Source of the DNA: Pseudidiomarina salinarum
GTDB taxonomy: Bacteria > Pseudomonadota > Gammaproteobacteria > Enterobacterales > Alteromonadaceae
Length of the DNA stretch: 64,000 bases
Direction: 5' to 3'
NCBI RefSeq assembly: GCF_000753715.1
Contig: NZ_JPER01000001.1
Span: 868,001-932,000, forward strand
Both the position numbers and the translations under genes were made by a program. A model generated the notes under the pieces. The model ran no database searches. It was not told the origin of the DNA and saw nothing but the letters and a program-made list of their open reading frames with translations. Of this stretch, positions 28,517 through 36,351 are shown piece after piece. Numbering within the stretch: position 1 is the stretch's first letter; each line of letters opens with the position of its first letter.

Positions 28517-30198
28517 ATGAACGCTATTCTACTGATGCTGCTGGGTTTAGGCGCGATGTTTCTCGGTTATGTGTTTTATTCAAAATTTATAGCTGAGAAA
28601 ATATTTAAGCTTGATCCCAACTTTCGCACTCCGGCCCATGAGTTTGAAGACGGCGTTGATTTTGTGCCCACCAATAAGTTTGTCCTCTGGGGTCATCATT
28701 TTACTTCGGTCGCTGGCGCGGCGCCCATCATTGGCCCTGCAATAGCGGTGATCTGGGGCTGGGTGCCCGCGTTTTTGTGGGTCATATTCGGCACCATATT
28801 TTTTGCCGGCGTACATGACGCTGGCGCCATCTGGGCCAGTAACCGCAATAAAGCACGGTCAATCGGGGCGTTAACCGGCGATGTGGTGGGCAAAAAATCG
28901 CAAAGCCTCTTTATGATTGTCATTTCCCTGGTGCTGTTGATGGTCAATGCTGTTTTCGCCACCGCAATATCGGGGCTGCTGATCAGCTTCCCGAGCTCAG
29001 TATTACCGGTATGGGGCGCAATTTTTGTCGCTTTAATCATCGGCCAGATTATTTTCCGCAAATGGATGAGTCTGGGAACCATTTCGATTCTTGGCGTGAT
29101 CGCGCTTTACGCGTTGATCTGGAGCGGCCCCGCAGTTCCGCTGGCACTGCCTGAAACCATTATGGGCGTCAGTGATAATGCACAGTGGATATTAGTGTTA
29201 TTCGGTTATGCCGCGATTGCGTCCCTGCTGCCGGTATGGGTGCTGCTGCAGCCACGTGATTATATTAACGGACTACAGCTGTTTATCGGCCTCATTCTGG
29301 TCTACGCGGCGGTACTTATCAGTGGCCCGGAGCTCGTTGCGCCAGCGTTTAATACCAATACCCCTGAGGGCACGCCGTCAATGATCCCGCTACTGTTCGT
29401 TACCATCGCCTGTGGCGCTATTTCCGGTTTCCATGGCCTGGTCGCGTCGGGCACCACATCGAAGCAGCTGGATAAAGAGCCGGACGCGCGCTTTGTCGGT
29501 TATTTTGGCGCTATCGGTGAGGGTTCGCGCTGTCGCTGGCAACCATTATCGCCGCCACCGCCGGCTTTGCCACCCTGACGGACTGGCAGGCGGTTTATCA
29601 CAGCTTTGGCCAGGGCGGTGTTGCGGCCTTCGTGCAAGGTGGCGCAAATATCCTGCAAAACGGTATCGGGCTTGATGTTTCAATATCACAGACGTTGCTC
29701 ACTGTGATGGCGGTACTTTTTGCCGGGACCACCATGGATACCGGCCTACGATTACAGCGTTATATATTCCAGGAATGGGCGCAGATTTATAATATCAAGT
29801 GGATGAGTAAGGCCGCGCCGGCTACGTTACTGGCCGTTGGCACCTGCCTGATACTGGCCTTTGGTGCTGGCGGTGCCGATGGTACAGGTGGCTTGTTGAT
29901 CTGGCCCCTATTTGGTACCACCAACCAGTTACTGGCAGGTCTGACCCTGCTGGTCATTACCACCATGCTGGTGAAACTGGGTCGGCCCATGTACTACACC
30001 CTCATTCCCTTAGTATTTCTGCTGGTTATGACCATTTACGCCCTGCTGATTCAGCTTATGAGTTTTTACCAGAAATCAGACTGGTTCCTGTTCGGTCTTG
30101 ACCTGGTGGTGCTGATTGCTGCCGTCTGGATTGCGCTGGAGGCTTCCAGTACCGTTACCCGGCTGCGTCGCGAAAACAGAAGGCAGCAAAGCGCGTGA
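28517..30198 (+). pseudogene. CstA-family carbon starvation/peptide transporter, frameshifted
   Basis: The first 337 or so codons read as a CstA/BtsT-type membrane protein (DFVPTNKFVLWGHHFTSVAGAAPIIGPA at the start, then many helices and SGFHGLVASGTTSKQLDKE). After GYFGAIGEGS the frame is lost and stops at 29578. The family sequence resumes one frame over with LSLATIIAATAGFATLTDW from about 29530 and continues through TTMDTGLRLQRYIFQEW and PLFGTTNQLLAGL to 30198. One missing base near 29526-29527 explains it (GEGSALSLAT would be restored). The restored protein would be about 560 residues. I see no slippery heptamer, so this is either a real recent mutation or an assembly/sequencing error. It overlaps the next gene by GTGA. 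Confidence 0.88.
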
Positions 30199-30467
30199 AG
30201 ATTTCTGCGATTCGCCAATGGCTCAGTCAGGCTAACGCATTTGCGACTGAGGTTTATAATGCGCCCTACCGCTCCGCAATTGCGCGGGCTAAGCGCGAAG
30301 AAGACGACCTCTTTATGCTGCTGGTGTTTTCTGAAGTGATGGGCGTTCCCAACCCGGCCGCCTATTACACGCTTGAGTTACAGCCCTTAATGCTTGAACG
30401 CTTTCATGCCTGGCATCAGCGCATGGGCATGGAGCATTCTCCGCTTGACGGGTTTCGCTGCTGCTGA
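30195..30467 (+). CDS. Small protein ending in Cys-Cys (cory-CC-star-like)
   Basis: The 90-residue protein has no signal peptide or membrane segment. It has a basic/acidic helix (RSAIARAKREEDD), a hydrophobic helix (LFMLLVFSEVMGVPNPAAYYTLEL) and a C-terminal FHAWHQRMGME..PLDGFRCC. The chain ends in two cysteines directly before the stop. I recall a family named cory-CC-star for this feature, whose members sit beside ArsA-like ATPase genes; the name is from memory. The start is GTG in a GTGA overlap with the cstA-like gene, and the ArsA-like gene starts 11 bases later. Function unknown. Confidence 0.8.
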   Translation: MKISAIRQWLSQANAFATEVYNAPYRSAIARAKREEDDLFMLLVFSEVMGVPNPAAYYTLELQPLMLERFHAWHQRMGMEHSPLDGFRCC

Positions 30468-30478
30468 CAGGAAGATTA

Positions 30479-31492
30479 ATGGATAAGCTGTACACGAAAA
30501 GAATCATTTTTGTCGGCGGTAAAGGTGGTGTCGGAAAAACCACGGTCGCATCTGCGACCGCGCTTCAGGCTGCCGCGCAGGGTAAGCGAACCTTGCTGGT
30601 TTCAACGGATCCGGCACATAGTCTGGCCGATGCGTTCGCCCGGCCAATCGGCGATAACACAACCCGGGTAGCTGAGAACCTTGACGCGCTCGAGATTGAT
30701 CCCGATCACGAAGTGACGGCGCATATTGAACGGGTGATGGCGTCGATGAAACGCTTCACCCGGCCCGATATGTATCCCGAAATTGAGCGGCAGATGCGGC
30801 TGACCCAGCAGTCTCCCGGCGCGCAGGAAGCCGCTTTACTGGAGCGCATCGCCGGTTTGATTGATCAGACAGCCGCAGACTATGACCTGCTGATATTTGA
30901 TACTGCCCCAACCGGCCATACCTTGCGTTTGCTAACCCTGCCTGAAGCCATGGCTGCCTGGACTCAGGGGATGCTGCGCCAGACCGCGCGTTCACAACAA
31001 CTGGCGGGTGTGCTTGACCATCTGAGCCCGAAAGCGGGAAAGGATATCAGCAATCCTATGGCTGATCCCGCTGAACACGAAACTGCTGATATGGATGACC
31101 GGACAGCGGCCATTACCAATAGCCTGCTACAACGCCAGCGACTATTCCAACGCGTGCGCCGCACCCTCACCGATGCCGACCAGACTGCCATGTTGTTTGT
31201 ATTAACGCCGGAGAAACTACCCATTCTGGAAACTCAGCGCGCGATTAAAGCACTGCAGGCGGAACAACTCCCTGTGGCAGGCCTGGTTATCAACCGTAAC
31301 CTGCCCGCTACGGCAGATGGTGCATTCCTCGCTCAGCGACGACAGCAGGAAGTGCGCTACCGCGACGAAATCAATAGTACCTTTGCTGGTTTAGCTAAGC
31401 TTTATGTGCCGTTATTCGCAACTGACCTGGAAGGTATCGAAGGGCTGCGCGCGATGGCAGCGGAATTAAGATGGGATCAAAGCCAGAGGTAA
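30479..31492 (+). CDS. ArsA/Get3-like ATPase, single domain, cysteine-free
   Basis: The 337-residue protein has a deviant Walker A GGKGGVGKTT (13-22), switch I STDPAHSL, switch II FDTAPTGHTLRLL and the C-terminal LFATDLEGIEGL, all ArsA/Get3 features. It has one ATPase domain, whereas arsenite pump ArsA has two. It has no cysteine at all, so it has neither the arsenite-binding cysteines nor the Get3 zinc CxxC. No arsB, arsR or arsC is nearby. A role in handling a membrane or tail-bearing client from its own operon (the CstA-like or CC-tail protein) is inference. GGAAGATT precedes the ATG. Confidence 0.88.
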   Translation: MDKLYTKRIIFVGGKGGVGKTTVASATALQAAAQGKRTLLVSTDPAHSLADAFARPIGDNTTRVAENLDALEIDPDHEVTAHIERVMASMKRFTRPDMYPEIERQMRLTQQSPGAQEAALLERIAGLIDQTAADYDLLIFDTAPTGHTLRLLTLPEAMAAWTQGMLRQTARSQQLAGVLDHLSPKAGKDISNPMADPAEHETADMDDRTAAITNSLLQRQRLFQRVRRTLTDADQTAMLFVLTPEKLPILETQRAIKALQAEQLPVAGLVINRNLPATADGAFLAQRRQQEVRYRDEINSTFAGLAKLYVPLFATDLEGIEGLRAMAAELRWDQSQR

Positions 31493-32067
31493 ACACCGTA
31501 AAGCATTGCCGCAATAACCAAAATCAGCCATGCAACCCGACGATCATAACGCTCATACCATTGCAGGGCATAGTCGCCAAACCAGTGCACCAGCAGCGCC
31601 AGGCCATAGTAGCGAACGCCGCGCGCAATAGCCGCGGCAATCAGGAACAAATAGAGCGGATAGCCGGTGCTGCCCGCCGCCAGCATGGCGATCTGAAAAG
31701 GTACTGCCGAGATACCGATAAATAACACGGTGGCGAAGCCATGCTCTTCAAATTGCCGGTTAAACTCAGCAAAGCCGTTGTCATAGCCCAGCCAACTGAG
31801 CAACATCTGCCCGAGATCATCAAAAAACAAGAAGCCAATGCCGTAACCGATCATGGCACCCACCAGACACCCGGCGAGTGCCATTGAGGAAATAGCCCAC
31901 AACCGATGCCGCTGGCTTAACATGATCGGGATCAGAATAAGTTCCAGCGGGATGGGTACCACAAGGGATTCCAGCAGCGATGCCAGAAACACCAACGTCA
32001 GCAGATAATCGGAATTGAGAATGCGCGCTACCAGCCGGTTAGCGCGCGTGTCTTCTGTCTTCTTCAC
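31477..32067 (-). CDS. YqaA family (DedA/VTT-type) membrane protein
   Basis: The 196-residue protein belongs to the YqaA branch of VTT/DedA-like membrane proteins. It has LLESLVVPIPLELILIPIML near the start, a glycine-rich GCLVGAMIGYGIGF helix, the amphipathic SAVPFQIAMLAAG re-entrant-type segment and ARGVRYYGLALLVHWFGDYA at the end. DedA relatives act in lipid or polyprenyl-phosphate flipping; YqaA itself is undefined. The start appears to be GTG at 32067 with GAGGG upstream. Its 3' end overlaps the convergent ArsA-like gene by 16 bases. Confidence 0.85.
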   Translation of the reverse strand: MKKTEDTRANRLVARILNSDYLLTLVFLASLLESLVVPIPLELILIPIMLSQRHRLWAISSMALAGCLVGAMIGYGIGFLFFDDLGQMLLSWLGYDNGFAEFNRQFEEHGFATVLFIGISAVPFQIAMLAAGSTGYPLYLFLIAAAIARGVRYYGLALLVHWFGDYALQWYERYDRRVAWLILVIAAMLYGVYLWL

Positions 32068-32090
32068 TAATGGGCTACCCTCTCAGTGGC

Positions 32091-33461
32091 TTACTCTCCA
32101 AAAGCGCCGGCCGGCCCGGGAAATACCACTGGGCTTTCGAAGCCGTCTTCACTGACGCTGGCCACGCCGAAGAAGTAGTTATCGATCACGATATTCTCCA
32201 GCGTATATTCAGTTACATCGCCAACATAGCGACTGAATTCCCAGTTCGGCGCATCCGTATGACGCCAGTACACCCGATAACCGGCAACCAGTTCTTCTTC
32301 TTCCGGACTAGTCGCGCCCCATGTCAGGGTGGTGTCTGGCGACACGGCGCCACTGATACTTACCTTAGTTGGTGGGGTTGGGGCCCAGGCCATGCTCGCC
32401 AGGGTTACCGCATTAAGTGCGGTTAACTTCGCCGCATAGTCGAAGTTAACCCCGTCAATGGTATCCCCATAGACAATCCCGTCTTCAACGCGTAAGTCCT
32501 GGTGCTGGCGGTTGTAGTTTTCATTGGTTTCCATAATCCGTACGCCCGGATAGCCAAGATCATTGAACGGCCGGTGATGGCCGCCACGGGCAAAGCGATC
32601 GAGCCGGTAAATGACCATGGTGTCGAGGTTGGTGATATAACGATCAGCCATCCAGTCGATGTAACGCGCCAGGTTACGCGCGGGTGAATCCACCTCACCG
32701 CCGGTGAAGCGGCGACGGCGTGCGTCTTCCGGAGTTTCATCCATCCGCGTACCTTCGGCAAAAATACGGGCGGTAGTATTATTGATAACGCCGTTAACAC
32801 CTTCGATGTTGCCAATCATGTCGTTATTCAGTACGGCTTTGATCCGCCAGCCATCTTCTTTCGCTTGTTCAGCCATGATCTTACCGCCGAATAAGCCCTG
32901 CTCTTCACCTGCCAACGCGGCATAAACAATAGAACCGGCGAACTTGTGCTTGGTTAACACGCGAGCCGCTTCAAGGGTACCGGCAACACCAGAGGCATTA
33001 TCATTCGCGCCTGGTGATTCTGAGGTGTAGTCCATGACATCAGAAACCCGCGAATCGATATCGCCGGACATGATCACATAGCGATCGGGATCCACTTCGC
33101 CGCGCTGAATGGCAATTACACTCACCACTTCTGTCGGGTTGGGAATACGAGGCTCACCAGAAATAACTTTGGACTGGTAGTACACTTCCAGACAACCACC
33201 GCAGGCTGCTGAAATAGCATCGAACTCTGCTTTGATCCAGCGTCGCGCAGCACCAATGCCATGGGTATCGGATTCAGTCTCAGACAAGGTATGGCGGGTG
33301 CCAAAACTCACGAGCTTGGTAATATCCTGCTCAATCCGATCCGGCGAAACCGCCGCAGCAATGTCGTGCAACTTTTGCTGATCTTCGTATTCGATAGCAG
33401 CGAGCGCCGGCACTGATGCCAGCAAAGCACTGACCGTAAATGGAAGCATAAATGGTTTCAT
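32091..33461 (-). CDS. Secreted M28 family aminopeptidase with C-terminal fibronectin type III domain
   Basis: The 456-residue protein has a signal peptide (to about residue 21), a peptidase M28 domain (about 40-355) and an Fn3-like domain (about 360-450, KVSISGAVSPDTTLTWGA...GYRVYWRHTD). Metal ligands visible are D154 (PGANDNASG), E186/E187 (AGEEQG), D in NNDMIGN and H in RGGHHRPF. The first ligand motif, usually HxD, reads GDIDSR here (Asp134 in place of His). Other ligands are intact. It lies 23 bases upstream of yqaA on the same strand. Confidence 0.9.
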   Translation of the reverse strand: MKPFMLPFTVSALLASVPALAAIEYEDQQKLHDIAAAVSPDRIEQDITKLVSFGTRHTLSETESDTHGIGAARRWIKAEFDAISAACGGCLEVYYQSKVISGEPRIPNPTEVVSVIAIQRGEVDPDRYVIMSGDIDSRVSDVMDYTSESPGANDNASGVAGTLEAARVLTKHKFAGSIVYAALAGEEQGLFGGKIMAEQAKEDGWRIKAVLNNDMIGNIEGVNGVINNTTARIFAEGTRMDETPEDARRRRFTGGEVDSPARNLARYIDWMADRYITNLDTMVIYRLDRFARGGHHRPFNDLGYPGVRIMETNENYNRQHQDLRVEDGIVYGDTIDGVNFDYAAKLTALNAVTLASMAWAPTPPTKVSISGAVSPDTTLTWGATSPEEEELVAGYRVYWRHTDAPNWEFSRYVGDVTEYTLENIVIDNYFFGVASVSEDGFESPVVFPGPAGAFGE

Positions 33462-33567
33462 GAGTTATCCTTATTGTGAAAAGCATGCGAACTACTATAA
33501 GGTTTCAGTAGCGGCCAGGTCAAAATAACACGCCCAAGAGCCTGATTTAGACGAGGAGTGAATTAGA

Positions 33568-34584
33568 ATGCGAGCTGTAGGTTATAAAAAATCACTACCA
33601 GCCAGCCACAATGAAGCGCTGCTGGACATTATCCTGCCCGAGCCGGAGCCGGAGCCGAACGATGTTATCGTGAAGGTGCAGGCCGTCGGTGTTAATCCGG
33701 TTGATACCAAGATCCGCATGCGTAAAGAGCCAGCGCGCGGTGAAACCGCCATTCTGGGCTGGGACGCCGCAGGCATTGTCACCCGGGTTGGTAGCAAGGT
33801 GACTGAGTTTCAGGCAGGTGATGAAGTCTGGTACGCCGGCGCCGTGGATCGCCCGGGCTGCAATGCGGAACTGCACGCTGTCGATGCCCGCATCATTAGC
33901 CGCAAGCCAGCATCTCTTAGTTTTGCTGAGGCGGCGGCAATGCCCCTGACCTTCCTGACTGCATGGGAGTTACTTTTTGATCGGCTGGATGTGAAGCACG
34001 ATGATGAGCATGCTGTCATCTTGGTCACCGGCGCTGCCGGCGGTGTGGGTTCGGCGCTGATTCAACTGGCTAAAGCGTTAACCGAAGCCACGGTCGTAGG
34101 CACGGCATCGCGTGTGGAATCCCGCAACTGGGTTACACAACTCGGCGCCGACCATGTGATTGACCACAGCAAATCGCTGGTCGAGGCCTATCGCAAGCTT
34201 AACTTGTCCGACGTGACTCATGTTGCCAGCATCACGCACAGTGATCAGCATTTTGATGATTTAGTGGAGCTGTTGCAGCCACAGGGCAAGCTGGCGCTGA
34301 TTGATGATCCGGCAACGCCGCTAGACGTTAGCAAAATGAAACAAAAGAGCTTGTCGCTGCACTGGGAGTTCATGTACACCCGCTCCATGTTTCAGACCGC
34401 CGACATGGGCCGGCAAGGTGAAATTCTCGCCAAAGTTGCCGAGCTTACCGATGCCGGGACCATAACAACGACTATGACGACCAACCTGGGGAACATAAAT
34501 GCCGCAAATTTGCGCACTGCCCACAGCCAGCTGGAATCTCAGCATACGATTGGCAAAATCGTCCTGGCCGGGTTTGGCAGCTAA
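33568..34584 (+). CDS. Zinc-type alcohol dehydrogenase-like / quinone oxidoreductase (MDR family)
   Basis: The 338-residue protein is a medium-chain dehydrogenase/reductase of the NADPH:quinone oxidoreductase kind. It has a GroES-like N-terminal half with VGVNPVDTKIR and ILGWDAAGIVTRVGSKVTEFQAGDEVWYAG, and a Rossmann half with VTGAAGGVGSALIQLAKAL (about 154-172). The cysteine cluster of the structural zinc site is absent, so the enzyme is probably zinc-free. It resembles the family often annotated as zinc-binding alcohol dehydrogenase family 1. Substrate unknown. GAGGAGTGAATTAGA is the ribosome binding site. Single gene, divergent from the M28 peptidase. Confidence 0.87.
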   Translation: MRAVGYKKSLPASHNEALLDIILPEPEPEPNDVIVKVQAVGVNPVDTKIRMRKEPARGETAILGWDAAGIVTRVGSKVTEFQAGDEVWYAGAVDRPGCNAELHAVDARIISRKPASLSFAEAAAMPLTFLTAWELLFDRLDVKHDDEHAVILVTGAAGGVGSALIQLAKALTEATVVGTASRVESRNWVTQLGADHVIDHSKSLVEAYRKLNLSDVTHVASITHSDQHFDDLVELLQPQGKLALIDDPATPLDVSKMKQKSLSLHWEFMYTRSMFQTADMGRQGEILAKVAELTDAGTITTTMTTNLGNINAANLRTAHSQLESQHTIGKIVLAGFGS

Positions 34585-34599
34585 CCGCGGACGGCAAAG

Positions 34600-35043
34600 C
34601 TACTCAATACAATCAGCTGGCGTAAAACGCAGGTTAAACAGAAAATTTTCACTCTGGTCAAGGTAGCGGAACTCTGCGAAGTCAGCGTGGTTGCGGTAGA
34701 AAGCTAAGCTTTCGCTGGTACAATAGTGGCGTTGCATCGGCCCTTCAAGCTGAGCGCGGATACTGTCGATATCGTTCCGGTATTTGTCGATAGCAATCAG
34801 TGAATAAATAAAGCGCATGCCGTAATTTGCCACCTCAGCTCGTTCAAACCGGGTTTGTTCGTCCAGTAGTTTAGGTACGTCGCGGTTTAGCTTGCCCGAA
34901 CGCTCAAGTAGCTCCTGATACAATTGGTTACGATTTTTTACTAACGACCCCTGCTGCCACTGCTGGAACAGCCATATCAGCAAAAGCCCGATAACTAAGG
35001 CACTTACCGCAGTTGTGAGGCGTTTTCGTCCAGATTTTGTCAT
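34600..35043 (-). CDS. Hypothetical single-pass membrane protein
   Basis: I do not recognise the family. From the ATG at 35043 (AGGAAATAACC upstream) it encodes 147 residues: a short basic N-terminus (TKSGRKRLTT), one membrane helix (about 13-30, VSALVIGLLLIWLFQQW) and a helical, charged periplasmic part with two cysteines (YCTSESL and PADCIE). It is divergent from the acrAB-like operon, and the AcrR-like operator overlaps the -35 of its candidate promoter, so it may be co-controlled with the pump. Confidence 0.7.
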   Translation of the reverse strand: MTKSGRKRLTTAVSALVIGLLLIWLFQQWQQGSLVKNRNQLYQELLERSGKLNRDVPKLLDEQTRFERAEVANYGMRFIYSLIAIDKYRNDIDSIRAQLEGPMQRHYCTSESLAFYRNHADFAEFRYLDQSENFLFNLRFTPADCIE

Positions 35044-35081
35044 GGTTATTTCCTGATGATTTCCAGTGGGCATAGCTAAAA

Positions 35082-35110
35082 ATTATAGCAATCATCCTTA
35101 CAAACATTCA
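35082..35110 (-). promoter_or_regulatory. Candidate promoter of the divergent membrane-protein gene
   Basis: On the minus strand TGAATG (35105-35110), 17 bases, then perfect TATAAT (35082-35087), about 40 bases before the ATG at 35043. The -35 lies within the AcrR-like operator. Confidence 0.5.
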
Positions 35111-35126
35111 CGCATGTATGTATAAT
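35098..35126 (+). promoter_or_regulatory. Promoter of the acrAB-like operon
   Basis: TTACAA (35098-35103), exactly 17 bases, perfect TATAAT (35121-35126). The start would fall near 35133, giving a leader of about 64 bases that contains the REP-like hairpin. Confidence 0.75.
35099..35122. promoter_or_regulatory. AcrR-like (TetR family) operator
   Basis: A 24-base imperfect palindrome with half-sites TACAAACATT and CATGTATGTA around a four-base centre. The E. coli AcrR operator has half-sites TACATACATT and AATGTATGTA at the same spacing. The site covers the -35, spacer and first bases of the -10 of the pump promoter, and the -35 of the divergent promoter. This is the position expected for a repressor. 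No acrR is adjacent. Confidence 0.75.
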
Positions 35127-35150
35127 TGCTGCCATCGTTCAGTTAATCAT

Positions 35151-35172
35151 GCCCGGCCGATGTCCGGGCTAC
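35151..35172 (-). repeat. REP-like palindrome in the acrA leader
   Basis: The minus strand reads GTAG, CCCGG, ACATCGG, CCGGG, C. It has the same GTAGCCCG head as the elements at 8727-8785 but a different stem and loop. It lies between the acrA promoter and the start codon, so the leader RNA can fold a six-base GCCCGG/CCGGGC hairpin about 14 bases before the ribosome binding site. Confidence 0.65.
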
Positions 35173-35196
35173 ATATAAAAACCGTGAGGTAATTCA

Positions 35197-36348
35197 ATGC
35201 AACAACGCGTTCGTGTATCGTTGTTTCTTCCATTAATGGCCGGTCTCTCATTGATACTGGCCGGCTGTAGTGATGCCAGTGATGGTGCTGCCCAAGAACA
35301 GCAACAGCAGCAATCTATCACTGTCGGTGTGGTAACAATCGAACCTGCAACAGTTGACGTAACTACAGTATTACCTGGCCGGGTTTCTGCCTTTAAAGTA
35401 GCAGAAGTCCGCCCGCAGGTCAGCGGCATTTTGCAGTCGCAGCTGTTCAAAGAAGGCTCAGTGGTCGAAGCCGGTCAACAGCTGTATCAGATCGAACCTG
35501 GTGTATATCAAGCTGAAGTCGCGAGTGCCCAGGCGGCGGTAGCCCGTGCCAAAGCCCTGATTAAATCAACCGAAGCCCGCTTTAATCGCTTCCAGCAACT
35601 GCTGAAAGAAAACGCCATCAGTCAGCAGGATTACGATGAAGCAGAAGCTGCTTATCTGCAGGCGGAAGCGGAATATAAAGTCGCACAGGCCGACTTAAAC
35701 CGAGCCGAACTCAACCTTCGCTATACCCGGGTGGAAGCGCCAATAAGCGGCCGCATCAGCCGCTCTGTACTTACCGAAGGGGCGTTGGTGACTACTGGCC
35801 AAGCGCAGCCGCTGACTTATATTCATCAGCTCGATCCGATCTATGTCGACATTGCCCAAAGTAGCGAGGAATATGCCGAGTTGCAACGCGACATTCGCAC
35901 CGGTCGGATAACCACCGATAAAAATAACCAGGCCGCAGTGACGCTGACTGTCGGTAAAGGCTTTAACTTTGCACAAACCGGTAAGTTACTGTTTAACGAA
36001 GTGACCGTTGATCCGCAGACCAGCTCGATAACCCTGCGCGCACAATTTGCTAATCCCGACCATGTTCTTATGCCTGGCATGTATGTACGCGCTGAAGTAG
36101 CGCGCGGCGAATTGCAGCAAGCCCTATTGGTACCTCAGCAAGGTGTTACGCGCGACCCACGTGGCCGGGCGACAGCCATGTTCGTTAATCAGGACGGTGT
36201 TGTTGAGCAGCGCTATCTTACTGTGGATCGGACCATCGGCAGTGACTGGCTGGTAACTGACGGGGTGACCGCCGGTGATCAGGTCATAATAGAGGGCTTA
36301 CAGAAAATTAAACCCGGCGATACCGTTACAACCGAAGAAGTGAAATAA
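35197..36348 (+). CDS. acrA: RND efflux periplasmic adaptor, AcrA-like lipoprotein
   Basis: This is the membrane fusion protein of a tripartite pump, linking the RND transporter to an outer membrane channel. The 383-residue product has a lipoprotein signal (LAGC, Cys24), a barrel-sandwich/lipoyl domain (PGRVSAFKVAEVRPQVSGIL and VEAPISGRISRS), an alpha-hairpin (about 108-165) and a beta-barrel with the late LVPQQGVTRDPRG block. It precedes the RND gene by 3 bases. GAGGTAATTCA is the ribosome binding site. Control by an AcrR-type repressor is suggested by the operator upstream. Confidence 0.93.
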   Translation: MQQRVRVSLFLPLMAGLSLILAGCSDASDGAAQEQQQQQSITVGVVTIEPATVDVTTVLPGRVSAFKVAEVRPQVSGILQSQLFKEGSVVEAGQQLYQIEPGVYQAEVASAQAAVARAKALIKSTEARFNRFQQLLKENAISQQDYDEAEAAYLQAEAEYKVAQADLNRAELNLRYTRVEAPISGRISRSVLTEGALVTTGQAQPLTYIHQLDPIYVDIAQSSEEYAELQRDIRTGRITTDKNNQAAVTLTVGKGFNFAQTGKLLFNEVTVDPQTSSITLRAQFANPDHVLMPGMYVRAEVARGELQQALLVPQQGVTRDPRGRATAMFVNQDGVVEQRYLTVDRTIGSDWLVTDGVTAGDQVIIEGLQKIKPGDTVTTEEVK

Positions 36349-36351
36349 ACG

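Noticed and set aside
28517-30198. Programmed -1 frameshifting in the cstA-like gene
   Set aside because: There is no slippery heptamer or downstream pseudoknot visible near 29526, and the family is not known to use it.
30479-31492. Arsenic resistance operon
   Set aside because: The ATPase has one domain and no cysteines, and no arsB, arsR or arsC lies nearby.
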